Assembly (NCBI RefSeq): GCF_015832195.1 | Contig: NC_052016.1 | Coordinates: forward strand, 31,145,129-31,209,128 | Source of the DNA: Motacilla alba alba | Taxonomy: Eukaryota > Chordata > Aves > Passeriformes > Motacillidae | Length of the DNA stretch: 64,000 nt | Direction: 5' to 3' | Shown: positions 1 through 61,550 of the stretch, one piece after another | How the letters are laid out: each line of letters opens with the position of its first letter | How positions within the stretch are numbered: position 1 is the stretch's first letter | Notes under the pieces: model-generated | Told to the model about the DNA's origin: nothing | Database searches by the model: none | The model's input: the letters and a program-made list of their open reading frames with translations, nothing else | Program-made: the position numbers and the translations under genes

Positions 1-159
1 GTGTTGTCATGGACATACCACCACTGCTCCTGCAAATGCTATTTATGTTCATGTCATCCGGAACTAGCAATTCTCTTGTGAATTCTCCATTAAGTAGGTC
101 ATGCCTGAGCCAAAGTGCCAGGTCAGCCAGCTTTTAACTGAGGGAATACAAAGGAGGTT

Positions 160-197
160 GGTTAGTGTTGCTGTTCTGATGGTTAGTGTTGCTGTTC
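160..197. repeat. Two-copy tandem duplication, 21-bp period
   Basis: The 17-mer GGTTAGTGTTGCTGTTC occurs at 160-176 and again at 181-197. This is a small local duplication with no coding content. Confidence 0.85.
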
Positions 198-633
198 AGC
201 CACTAGCTGAATGTGGAGTTTCTCCCACTTGAATAACCCAGTATGATTCAATTTTTGGACAAAAAGAAAAATAAACCGGTATCCTGAGTGTTGTTGAAAA
301 AAAGCCCCCAAAATTCAAGTTTCAGGCGCAAATCAAGAAAGCAAGGAACAAAAATAAAACAAACCACACATTCTTTTTTACACTCTCTTGTAAATTTTTG
401 AGATTTGCAGTTGCTTGCATTAACACTGTCCTGTCTGGGCCAACAGCTGGGATGGGGTGTCACCCCCAGAGACTTCAGGCACATTTTCTAATGTAGCAGC
501 GAGCAGGTATTACAGTGCCCTGAGACGTGCAAAGGGAGCCTCCACACATTTCCCGAGGAAGACAGAAAGGGGACAACAGAAGGTAGTAGTATTGACACAA
601 CAGCGTTACCCATCCATGCTTTATCCATGCTTT

Positions 634-706
634 ATCCATCCATCCATCCATCCATCCATCCATCCATCCATCCATCCATCCATCCATCCATCCATCCATC
701 CATCCA
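634..706. repeat. (ATCC)n tetranucleotide microsatellite
   Basis: About 18 uninterrupted ATCC units. The repeat is open in several frames on both strands (Ile-His-Pro-Ser on +, Trp-Met-Asp-Gly on -). The apparent ORFs here are therefore products of the repeat and not genes. Confidence 0.97.
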
Positions 707-1389
707 CACCTAGCAATGTGATTTCTTTGCACCTCATACAAAGCTCTTCTTTCTCCTGTGAGGTGAGCTGAGGGTGCAAATCTGCAAACCATCGTCGCCC
801 TGGTTGAGTCCCCTGATTTGAAGAGCCCTCCGGGCGCTCAGAGCTTGGGGCAGAAACCATTCGGCGCTGCTCAGCAGCTTCAAAAATGAGACCCAGGGTT
901 TCCTGGGATGAAAGCCCCCTCACTGACTTCCTTTATGTCACCTCATCCTCCGCTCCGCCCCCAGCCAGCCTTTCCCCCTCTCCCCCTAGGAGTGCCCCCG
1001 GAGCGGCCTCTCGGCAGTGTTTCCCGTCGAATTCCACAAACTCGGGATTTGGGAGCCGTTTCACTGCCCGGGCGCTGTTTAACCGGCTGCGCTGACGGAG
1101 GGCGGCGGGCACGGGGCTCTCCCTCGGGCAACAGGCAGCGAACGCCGCCCCCGCCCCCCCGCAGCCGGGAGTTTTTTCCTACTACAGCCCTTAAACTTTC
1201 CACCGGCTCGGAGGCTCCGCAGTTAACCCTTGCGGAAGCCGCAGAGGGGCTGCCACGGCCGGACGAGGAGGGCATCGGAGGCGCCGTAGCGCTCTCCGCC
1301 CCCCATGACGGCTCCCCCTTCTCGGAAGCAGCGGCGCCGCTCGCCCCCGGTAACCTCCTTCCGCCGCGGGCCGGCGGCGGCCCCTTTAA

Positions 1390-52967
<51,578 letters not shown>

Positions 52968-53075
52968 CAGCCACATCAGCTTTTCATTCAAGGCATTAGA
53001 AGAACAGATGTGTGTGTGAGGACTTGTGGGGTAGGGACTGTAACTGTCTCCTCTGGACTCTTTACTGTTGCACAG

Positions 53076-53081
53076 AATAAA
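53076..53081 (+). terminator. GRAMD1C: Poly(A) signal AATAAA of GRAMD1C
   Basis: This is the only AATAAA between the GRAMD1C stop and the ZDHHC23 CpG island, 109 bp after the stop. T-rich sequence (near 53125-53160) follows. It would give a very short 3' UTR. Confidence 0.7.
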
Positions 53082-53099
53082 AGGTTTGTGGAAGAAGTA

Positions 53100-53700
53100 A
53101 GTCGGGTTCTGCATTGCCATAGCTTGGCAGTCTTGTCTCTCCTGCCAGCCTTCTTCCCTCGGGAGTCTCAATTCCAAACAGTGCTCTTGGATCCATCCCG
53201 GGGTGAGTGAGTGAGGGCAGTTGTACTGCTGGTGAATGGATCTGAACATTTCAGAGGGGGAAAAACACCCTCAGCAGAGAACTGGGTTTGTCTCTTACAA
53301 AATTGCAGCTTTTTATGTCAATGTAGGAAATGACGGTCAGTGAAGAGTGTTTTGGAGAAAAAAGACTGTTAGTGGATTCACAGTCACAGGATCTTTATAG
53401 GTTTTTTTTTAGCCATGGGGACCTTGTAAAACAAGTCACCATCTTAAGGATGAATATGCCTAAGACTAATTAACAGGAAAGGGTTTGATATCTCTTGCAT
53501 ACTGCAAGCTTTGGCAGGCTGCCTTCTGCCATATGTTTCCAGCTCTCCTAGAGAAATTTCAGCCCTCGGTGTTTTCCCTCCATCAAGGGCTGTGCTTCAT
53601 CGTGGTGTGCCCACTGATGATGAAACTCCTTTTCATGTGCTTCAAGCGTTTTCCAAGCAGGTTGAGGGAAAGATGAATACAGAAAGAAAATCCCCGAAAA
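53100..53700. other. Short intergenic gap between GRAMD1C and ZDHHC23
   Basis: About 0.6 kb of ordinary-composition sequence without a recognised feature, before the CpG island. The two genes are co-directional and unusually close, so readthrough transcription is possible. Confidence 0.7.
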
Positions 53701-53940
53701 TGCAAGGGCTCCCTCCCTCGAGCGTGGGCCGTGTTTGGAGGGCAGCGCTGGCTCGGGCGGTGCACAGTTTGTCGAGCAGTGGTGCAGACACAGGTGTGGG
53801 GTAGGGAGGGGGTGCAGGGTCGGTGTAGAGGTGTGCGGAGGGTAGCTTTCCCCGGCTCCGTGTCCAACCCCGGCGAGCGGGGGCGGACCGGGCCGGCGGC
53901 GCCGCCCTCCGCGGCCGCCACCTGTTGCGCTGCCCCTTTA

Positions 53941-54060
53941 AGACAGGTGCCTCCGCGTGACGGCGGCGCCGCCCCCCGCGCGCCCATTGGCGCGCGCCGC
54001 CGTCAGGTGGACGGTCCGCGCGGGGGCGCCGCCCCCCGCACACCTCGGGGCGCGCGCGGC
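53941..54060. repeat. Diverged 60-bp tandem duplication in ZDHHC23 promoter
   Basis: Comparing 53941-54000 with 54001-54060 column by column gives 40 matches of 60. The identical block GGCGCCGCCCCCCGC (53965-53979 and 54025-54039) and the E-box CAGGTG (53944 and 54004) share the 60-bp offset. High GC inflates chance matching, so the duplication is an inference. Confidence 0.6.
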
Positions 54061-54186
54061 CAATGGCGGGCGGGCGCTGCGGCGGGGGCGGGGCCGTGGG
54101 GCGGGTGCGGCGGCGCGCGCGGGGCACCTGAGGCGGCGGCGGGAGCCGCTCCCGGCCCCGCGGGAGGGACGGGGCGGGCGGCGGCG

Positions 54187-54293
54187 ATGGAGGAGCCGCT
54201 CTGTTGCTGCGAGTACGTGGACCGGCGCGGCCGGCGCAACCACCTGGCGGCGTGCTGCTGCGACTGCGAGGAGCTGGACGACGGCTGCGACAG
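54187..54293 (+). CDS. ZDHHC23: ZDHHC23 exon 1
   Basis: ATG in strong context (GCGGCGATGG). It encodes [20 protein letters not shown] and [15 protein letters not shown]; donor GTACCG after GACAG, phase 2. The paired cysteine clusters are a hallmark of ZDHHC23 and are candidates for its own acylation or metal binding (inference). Confidence 0.92.
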
Positions 54294-57155
54294 GTACCGG
54301 CTCCGCGACCCCCGGGGCCGCCGACTGCGGGACACCCTTCAGGCGGCGGCGTCCCCGCGGGTCTGCCACCCTGAGGGCGGAGGTGCCGTGCCCCGCTTCC
54401 TGGGAAACTCGTCGGGCGAGAGGGAAAGGGGAGGCGGTGGGAGCGGGACAGGGCGGGAGGGCGGCTGTCCCGGTGCCAGCCGGCGCTGTGCTCCCCGCGC
54501 TCGCAGGTGGCTGACGTGCAAATCTCTGCCCCCGGGAGCGCTGGAGAGGATCGCCGACACCATCGCGGACCGGCTGCGGGTCCCCTGGTTCTCCGGAGCC
54601 GTGAAGATCAACGTCAGCCTCGTGCCGCCGCTCGTCCTGCTGCCCGTCTTCCTCCACGTTGCCGCCCTGCACTTCCTGCTGGGGCTCATCATCCTGACGT
54701 CCCTCCCCGTTGTGGTGCTGTGGTATTACTACCTCACCCACCGGAGGAAGGAACGGACTCTGTTCTTCTTGAGCCTGGGGCTCTTCTCCTTGGGATATAT
54801 GTACTATGTGTTTCTCCGTGAGGTGGTTCCCCGGGGCCACGTGGAGCATTCCCAAGTGGTCACTCTCACGTGCGGGTTAATTCTTATGCTTGCAGCCCTG
54901 TCTCGAGCCAAGAAGGACCCTGGCTACCTTCCCATCCCAGCAGGCAATGAGAAGCCATCGCATCAGGGTTTGCACAACAAGAGTATTAGAGGGAGTTCCA
55001 GTGGGCTCCATGGCATCTCAGGTGCTGCCAGCAGTCGTGCTGTGAATGGGGAGGCTAAAGGTTATTGCAGGATGTCAGCTGAGCAGCCAGCAGGTGTGAA
55101 AAAGGACTGGTGCACTAAATGCCAGCTGGTCAGGCCAGCCCGAGCAGGGCACTGCCGGCTTTGTGGCAGGTGCGTGAGGAGACTGGACCATCACTGTGTC
55201 TGGTAGGTTTTGCATGGCTGAGGCTCCCTGTGTTCTCTCTCTGAGTTCCCTCCTTTTTAAAGTAAGCTTCTTTTTTACAGTCCCTGGCAAATAGAGTTGC
55301 TTTTGCTATGTGCAAGACCATATGACACTCTTTAAATACAAAAAGCTTTGTATTTACTCTTTAAAAGAACAGTTATTCTGTTTACTCTAAGAGGGTTGAG
55401 CTGAGCTGAAAGCTTCTACAGCATACTTCAGAATTGCTTTTACTTCTCTACTGTTTTTCATCAGTTTGGAACTGTTTTTGCTGTGGGTTTTCTTGGATTT
55501 GGTTTTTTTCTTTAGACTTGGTCTGTAGAGCACTAGCAATCCTGCAGTTAAGTTGCATTAGCGGTCTCTTGGGGCAAGGGGGACCAAAGGTACCTTTTGG
55601 GTGTTCCTGTGGTGCTGGAACCAAGGGGGCAGTAGGGTGAAATGTATCTCAGCAAAGGATACTCTGCCCCTACTAAAAAAATGATGCAAACAGTCTGCTG
55701 CTGTTACCCTCCAGGTCTATTGTCTTCTGTTTGTAACCTTTCTATATAAAGTTATAAAGCTTCTTTGAACATTTTTCAAAGTTCTTAGCCTGTGTCGACT
55801 GGAAGCACCTTGGAAATCAGGTTCTCTGACAGCTGGGGGGGGGAGAAGAAATAGAAGACAGTTTCTTTTCTTTTTTTAAGCAAAGTAATCTTTTCTTTCC
55901 TTTTGGAGGATTAACAGCTGTGTAGGGGAGCAGAACCATCAAGCTTTCATCCTTGCACTCTCCTTCTTCATGCTCACCTCTGTGTATGGGATTATCTTGG
56001 CCCTGCACACCATCTGTAGGGGCCGAAGTCCATTTGTGGCACTGTTCTACTGCCCCGGGGCCTATTCTGACTACAGGTGAGATGTCTGTCTGGGAGAGAG
56101 CTGCAGTGGGAGCAGGTTTGCACAGGCAGCTTAGCTCCTGTTCCTTGTTCTGCTGGTTGTCAGACCTGATCACAAAGTGTTCCCTAAAAAACTCTGGAAA
56201 GCAAAGACATGTTTCTGCTTTCACCAAGGTGGGCAGCCTGAGACTTGGAGAGAGCTCGCTGTTTATGTAGAGAAAGTTGAAGGAGCTAGCATTTGAAGTA
56301 TTTATTGTGTTATGTATAGATGTGCTTTTAAATATGTATGCCCTCCCTGATGCATTTAATGGTCTGACAGCATGGAATCCACATGTTCTCTCTCCCTCTC
56401 ATTCCTTACTATTTATCTAGTGAATGTCCTCCAGGCTATCTGCCTAGAACATGCTCTGTCAGGGAAGGTGGTGGGAGCTATTGGACATGAGTTCAGAGAC
56501 CAGCACTACCACTGATGGGCAGAGTACTGCTAGGACTCAAGCGACTCTTCCTTCCTCTACTCCATCTCATGACCTGTAGAGTAAGAGCATCCTGGGGCCC
56601 TTAAATAAGGCCTGAGCACTATTGCAACACAAAGAGTAAAGAGCTAGGTTGTGTGACAGCAATGTGTAAGAGTAGCTCTGCTAGCAGTAAAAGCTCTCAT
56701 TAAGTAAACCCTGAAGCTTTAATTTTGAGAAAGCCTTTAAGGATTATCTGATGAAAGCAGCAAAGTGAGATCACTGTGGCAGATGTAGACAGGGATTTGA
56801 AAGGATAGTGATTACCAGGGAAAGTCACTTTAAAGCAGCTGCTCCTGTACTAAATGGCTTCCTTCCCATCTTTTTCCTTGCTGCCAGCTCTGCTCTGTCG
56901 TTCACCTGTGTATGGTACTGTGCCATTGTAACAGCTGGCATGGGATACATCCTCCTTATCCAGCTGTTGAACATCAGCTACAATGTGACTGAGAGGGAAG
57001 CTCGGCTGGCTCTGCGGGACAACACTGGGCGCAGACTGCTGGGCGGCTTAGTGATAGACACTGGCCAGTATAACAGGGGACTCCTATGCAACTGGAGCCA
57101 TTTCCTGAGCCTGGGGTCTACTCCTCCACAGCGCTCTGCTGAGGACATCGTGTGA
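54187..57155 (+). CDS. ZDHHC23: ZDHHC23 (NIDD), DHHC-type palmitoyltransferase, 4 coding exons
   Basis: Known family role: membrane S-acyltransferase that attaches palmitate to protein cysteines. The mammalian protein also binds the PDZ domain of neuronal NO synthase through its C-terminus. Exons 54187-54293, 54507-55202, 55909-56076 and 56888-57155 join in frame to 412 residues (human 409). The N-terminus has conserved cysteine groups (C6-C8, C23-C25, C27, C34). Four hydrophobic helices lie between about residues 60 and 170, a variable Ser/Gly-rich loop follows, then the cysteine-rich domain (C238 to about 278) with DHHC at 263-266 (C266 catalytic), two further helices, NVTE at 356-359 in the TTxE position, and C-terminal EDIV. 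ATG 54187 has G at -3 and +4. The same frame is open upstream to 53731 with no nearer ATG, and the human protein has a longer basic N-terminus. Intact, with no missing key residue. Confidence 0.97.
54294..54506 (+). other. ZDHHC23: ZDHHC23 intron 1, 213 bp, stop-free and frame-neutral
   Basis: Very short GC-rich intron with a weak donor (GTACCG) and a poor pyrimidine tract before CTCGCAG. It is exactly 71 codons and has no stop in the reading frame, so retention would insert 71 Arg/Gly-rich residues. Conservation of [10 protein letters not shown] across the junction supports splicing as the main form. Confidence 0.85.
54507..55202 (+). CDS. ZDHHC23: ZDHHC23 exon 2 (membrane helices and DHHC domain)
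   Basis: Phase 2 to 2; acceptor CTCGCAG, donor GTAGGT. It carries residues 36-267: [20 protein letters not shown] and later helices, the conserved [11 protein letters not shown] and [15 protein letters not shown], a poorly conserved loop (about 185-230), then [20 protein letters not shown] and RRLDHHC. The exon ends in the Trp codon after DHHCV. Confidence 0.97.
55203..55908 (+). other. ZDHHC23: ZDHHC23 intron 2
   Basis: A 0.7-kb intron. Acceptor is TTTTGGAG/G, with the less common G at -3 but a strong pyrimidine tract. Nothing else is recognised. Confidence 0.8.
55909..56076 (+). CDS. ZDHHC23: ZDHHC23 exon 3
   Basis: Phase 2 to 2; donor GTGAGA. It completes the cysteine-rich domain with [14 protein letters not shown] (residues 268-281) and encodes the fifth membrane helix ([19 protein letters not shown]). 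Confidence 0.96.
56077..56887 (+). other. ZDHHC23: ZDHHC23 intron 3
   Basis: A 0.8-kb intron. No feature is recognised. Confidence 0.8.
56888..57155 (+). CDS. ZDHHC23: ZDHHC23 exon 4 (last coding exon)
   Basis: Acceptor GCTGCCAG; stop TGA at 57153-57155. It encodes the sixth helix, the [10 protein letters not shown] motif region, the conserved [18 protein letters not shown] block and the C-terminal EDIV. The EDIV end is identical to the mammalian PDZ ligand. Confidence 0.97.
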
Positions 57156-58739
57156 CAACCCTCTTTCTGCAGATGGCATAGTGTCATGGCTCGCTGACTT
57201 TGTTTAGCAGGGGAGAAGCCCCTCCCACCAGGATTCCTCACACAACCTTTCCTCGTGGTCATTATGTGGGATATCCCCTTACTGACAACAGCAGATGTTT
57301 TCCCCGGTGGAATGGTTCTTCACATGTTGTCAGCCAGCAATAGGATGCAGAAAGCAGTAAGCCATATGTGCAGGTGGGGAGAGGAGGAGCCTGCTGCCTT
57401 TTTCCACCATGGGAAACAGCAAGAAGAGCACAAGGTTTTGAGAACTTGAGTTTTCCTTAGATGTGAATACTGGCATCAGGAGGAACCTGCTGCTGGGCTT
57501 CAGAGTGCACTGGTACCTGCAAAGGTTAAGAAATCCCTGGGTTTGTGCCTACATGTGGCATTTTGGAGATGTCAGAAGAGTGAACTTTGGATGCAGATAA
57601 CAGATGGACCCCTGCAGAAACTGGGCTCTTTGGCTAAAAAAGACTGTCTAGGCAGTCACTGGTCAGTGCTCTCCTCTCTGGTGCATTTATTTATTTTTAC
57701 TATCTCTGATTCCATCCAGCTGTGTACATGCTTCTATTAAGTGCCTACGTGAGCTATGTTCCTGTTGGACTTTGCAAGATCCCTTCACCTCTTGACCCCT
57801 AAAGTTGTTATTCCATCCCTGTCTGTCTAAATGAGTGAAAAAAGATTCCACTGTTCTTTCTGCAAGCTGTATTGGTTTGAAGGCTTTGCTCATCTCCTTC
57901 AAAGTGTTTCTGCTCTGATTATGGGTTATGACATGTGACAGCAGGTAAATACACAGAGTAAGGAGTTTTGTAGCAACATGTGACAGTGAACTTTGAGGGC
58001 AAAACAAGAGTGCTGTCTGTCTGGTATTACTGTAGCTTTATGGAAATTACCTTCATCCTATGTCTATGGGAGAAGAGAGTCTGTGGGAGCGTAGGCAATT
58101 CTGCTAGCAGCATGTTTGGTAGGTAGCATCTTGGTTGTGTTGCTGTTAGCACAGTGATCTTGTCTCCTCTCAACCTGGTTACTGTGGAGCTGCCTGACTG
58201 TAGATCTGATTTCTCAAGCCAAGAAACCAAGGAACAGATTAACCCTAAGGTACATAGGAAGAGGTGGAGGATGTGTTGGAGGTGTTTGGTTTTGGGATAG
58301 GTGACCTGTACTGGCAGGTAAATGAACCTGTTAAAATGTGCTCTGCAAGACTGCAATTTTTTCCTCATCAGACTGCAACTGTATTATGGCCTGGACTCGA
58401 GCTTCAGCCAAAATAACAACGTTTTGATGGCGATGGTTTCTGGATTTCATGGGTGGGATTTTTTGTGGTTTTTTGTTTTAAACCCTTTATGTATGCTGTT
58501 GGCCCTGCAGTAATAGGAAAAGTCTGGCTGGAAGAGCTGGGGACCATGGCACAAGAATTACAGGTTGGGCCTAAGGTGCAAAAGCAGAGATAGAGAGCTT
58601 TGTCCTAGCTGTGGTGTTTTCAGATGTGTGCAGTGTGCGTGGGTCATGCCTGCCACTGAGTGCATGGGCATGGCAGACAGCTGGGGGATGTTGAGCAAGT
58701 GATGCACATTCACTGTGCCGCTGTGTAGTAGCTTTGAAG

Positions 58740-58745
58740 AATAAA
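58740..58745 (+). terminator. ZDHHC23: Candidate proximal poly(A) signal of ZDHHC23
   Basis: AATAAA 1.6 kb after the stop, followed by GT-containing sequence. Confidence 0.4.
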
Positions 58746-59089
58746 TGGATGGTGCATGGTGCCAAAAGAATGCAGGGTCGGGGCTGTCCGTTGGGATCCC
58801 TGCCATATTTTTTGTGAGTGGTCCTCATGATATGTCCCAGTTTAAGGTAAAGACTGTGTTGCTCTTTGCACTGTTTGGTTTCCTCAAGTGGCACATTTTA
58901 TAACCAGCAGATAATTGAGGAGCAGCTGCATTTGGAATGTGGCTATACAGTTACTGAATTTCCCCTATTTCTTTCCCCTTTTCATCCAGTAAGTAGTTCT
59001 TTATAAGGAGGTAAAGGGACAGCTTTTTTGTTTCCTATCTCTAACCAAGCACAGTAGAAGGTTCCGACCACTTTCTTGACCCTAATGTG

Positions 59090-59095
59090 AATAAA
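59090..59095 (+). terminator. ZDHHC23: Candidate middle poly(A) signal of ZDHHC23
   Basis: AATAAA within AATAAAAAAG. A T/G-rich element (GTGTTCCTTTATG and TTCTGTTTAG) lies about 30-60 bp downstream, the usual arrangement of a cleavage site. Confidence 0.5.
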
Positions 59096-61524
59096 AAAGT
59101 ACGCAGCTGGACTGTGCAAAGTGTTCCTTTATGACCTTCTGTTTAGGGCTTGAAGACTGATCCTGGGAGTTCAAATTGAGACAAAGTTGCTTCCACTTGA
59201 GTTGTCTGTAAATGTTTCCATGGCACAGATGTATATTGTGATGCTTGCTGAGATGATGTCAAGCTTGGCAACCCTGGAGATAAGGATGCTGTGGGCTAGC
59301 AGGATCTTCTTAGATCTTACCCTGCTGGCACTGAGGAATATAAAGGCAGAAGGACCTACCTCTTGGGCTAAATGAACCCCTGCAGTGGAGACAGCCAATT
59401 TGTCTGTCCGTGTGTGCTGCATGCACAGGCATCAGTCATGCACCCGCAGGCTGAACAAGCTCTGGGAGCTTTTGCACGTTTGAGATGAGTAATTTCTCCG
59501 AGTCCTGCTACTCCTGGCTGGGAGAAAGCAGAGCAGATCACAGGGCGCTTCCCTGGCAGCGCTCACTGCTCACTTGGTCGCACAGGCAGAGATTGGTTTC
59601 ACGTTTGCAGCCCCTGTCTGTCACTGTAGCCTTGTCCCTTGTCTCTTAGTGAGTGGGAGGTTTCATCTGAACTGCTTACACCGAGACTCTCTCTAGGCTG
59701 TTCTCCCAGGCAGTGTGGTATTTGGAGTGCAGACTGGGAACAAAGGACGTGAGACTAATGTAACCATTCCATACCTTGGTCAAACATGCTCCAGTACAGT
59801 GGGGGCAAAGTGCTAAAGTAAATTTCATTTTTTGCACTGGCTCCAGGGGGAACTGAAACCATTCAGGGCACTAAAGGATTGCAAGGATGGAGTTTCTTTC
59901 CTCCTTTCAGGAGGAAAATGCAGTGCTGGTTCCTCAGTGAACAGGAGTTCAGGTGGCTGTGATCTGCATAGTAGTGGTGACTGTTTCTTTAATGGCATGG
60001 AATTGGTTTACCTCTTCTTCCTGATAGGATTTGCTTTATGAATGCGTTGGGAGATGAGAAGCATAAAATAACGGGACATTTCAAAGGCATCTAAATGGGC
60101 GGAAGAGTTTCAATCCCTTCAGATGCATACGTGGGAACTTCCTTTTAACATCCTGAGAATTAGGAAACCCTTGGAGGGTAATGCTTCCTTTCCAGTTATT
60201 GCAAGGGCAAGCTGTTGTGATCTGGTGTGTTCAGGAACAGTTTATTTGCTGTTTCCTGCTGAGCTTGGTACTGACCATGCTGGTAGAAAAATGTTAAAAT
60301 CTAGGCATACAGAGTTAGTCATTTGGCTCCCTGTGTTAGTAGCTGCCTAGATCCATGCTGCCTGGGGGTTGGAGCAGTGGGAGCAGCCTGCATGTGACAG
60401 GGGACTTGTGGGTTGTGTGTGGCCTTCAGGCAAGGACCAGTGTCTCACCTGTAAAGCTGTATGCCTGGCAGTGCAGAAAACAGTACCCTGCTGGCTCTTG
60501 AACATTTTTTTTCTGTGTGTGAAGAGAGGACCTAAAGCTGATCAACAGCAAGGAAGGATTTTGGTAATAGCCAGCCTTGATGTTTTTCCACCCAGACTTG
60601 GAAAGTTAGTTTATCTTGCTTTACCCATGACCTTTTAAGAGGCATTTGCTGTTTCACAAATAGTGTGGACTTCTGCAGACCAGGCAGCTCTTAGGGGTCC
60701 AGGGTTCTGGTTTTGCTGGTGTTGTAGTGTTACACTCTTCCTGTCCAAATACCATCACCCCACTGTTTGGTGTCCATAGTGGGAACAGTGCACCATTAGA
60801 TACACCCTGTAAGTGGCTTGGCACTCTTTAACCGTGTCTTCCTGCATTGTGCTTTTTTTGTAGGCGAGTCACAGGTCCCCACGTCAACTGTTTCTCCATT
60901 TAACTTGTCCTCAAATGACAGAAGTCATTGGTGAGCCTGAGCTGGTGCTGCTTGTGACTCCTAATCACATTTCAGCCTTTATGCTATGATGGTGCTTTTT
61001 TTCCCTTCAAAGTAGGTTGCTTTCAAGTGTCTTAATGAAACCATTTGCTGTAAAATTTCTTCTGAAGATAAAATGGATACTGCCTCACTGCCTAATGTCT
61101 TAATAATGTGCTTGGTTTTTTCCTCCTATATGAATGTATATTGCCTCATTAGGGCAGGAAGCATGTGTGATTATGGATGTGTTTTCCTGTATTCCTTTCA
61201 GTGAAAAATTCTACAGTTACCTAAGACTTTTTTTTTGCCACTACCAGGAGGGTCCTGCAGCAAAAATCTGTTTGTAGACAGGTGAGGTTCTTTGTGAAAT
61301 GTGGGAATTGAGCCTTCCCAGATCTTGTCTTTATGGAATTCCTCTACTGATAATGTGAAGCGTGATGGGCTCTGGAAGAAAGTGCAAGGTATTTTTTTAA
61401 ATCTGAGCTTTAGGAAGAAATTTTGTGAAATATTTGTGAGCTTTTTTCAAGAGATTGATATGTGTATGTTTATGTCCATTTTGCATCATGTTCAGTGTTT
61501 CCAAAGGGGTATCAAGTGAATCAA

Positions 61525-61530
61525 AATAAA
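61525..61530 (+). terminator. ZDHHC23: Candidate distal poly(A) signal of ZDHHC23
   Basis: AATAAA followed within about 15-40 bp by a G/T-rich stretch (GATCTGTGGAGTGGCCTGTTG). It would define a 3' UTR of about 4.4 kb. Confidence 0.5.
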
Positions 61531-61550
61531 TTAATGGAAATGATCTGTGG

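Larger units (their letters stand above)
1..900. other. Upstream flank of GRAMD1C, no gene seen
   Basis: No exon with recognisable protein similarity is visible on either strand. By human synteny the neighbour on this side should be ATP6V1A, but none of its conserved ATPase sequence is present, so its end lies outside the window or only untranslated sequence is here. Two AATAAA hexamers occur at 270-275 and 353-358 and could belong to an upstream + strand gene, but nothing ties them to one. The stretch also contains a 21-bp-period duplication (160-197) and an (ATCC)n microsatellite (634-706). Confidence 0.6.
53700..54640 (+). promoter_or_regulatory. ZDHHC23: CpG island promoter of ZDHHC23
   Basis: Extremely GC- and CpG-rich. 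It carries an inverted CCAAT box (ATTGG 53986-53990) and a direct one (CCAAT 54060-54064), CRE half-site-like TGACG (53958-53962) and CGTCA (54001-54005), and four CAGGTG/CACCTG E-boxes (53919, 53944, 54004, 54125). No TATA box is seen. The core of the region looks like an old 60-bp tandem duplication (53941-54000 and 54001-54060). Transcription probably begins between about 54060 and 54187. Confidence 0.85.
57156..61550 (+). other. ZDHHC23: Probable long 3' UTR of ZDHHC23
   Basis: No coding exon is recognised on either strand. Three AATAAA hexamers (58740, 59090, 61525) could end the transcript at different lengths (about 1.6, 1.9 or 4.4 kb of UTR). How much is truly transcribed cannot be told from sequence. 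Confidence 0.6.

Noticed and set aside
457..923. Repetitive open frames on both strands (Ile-His-Pro-Ser and Trp-Met-Asp-Gly repeats)
   Set aside because: They are translations of the (ATCC)n microsatellite, with no conserved flanking sequence.
53938..54855. Minus-strand 305-codon open frame opposite ZDHHC23 exons 1-2
   Set aside because: It is the shadow of the GC-rich, conserved ZDHHC23 exons on the other strand, with no recognisable domain.
53731..55206. A single uninterrupted 491-codon ZDHHC23 open frame
   Set aside because: It reads through the 213-bp intron 1 and untranslated sequence. The human protein joins the flanking exon sequences directly (CDR-W), and a GT-AG intron fits exactly.
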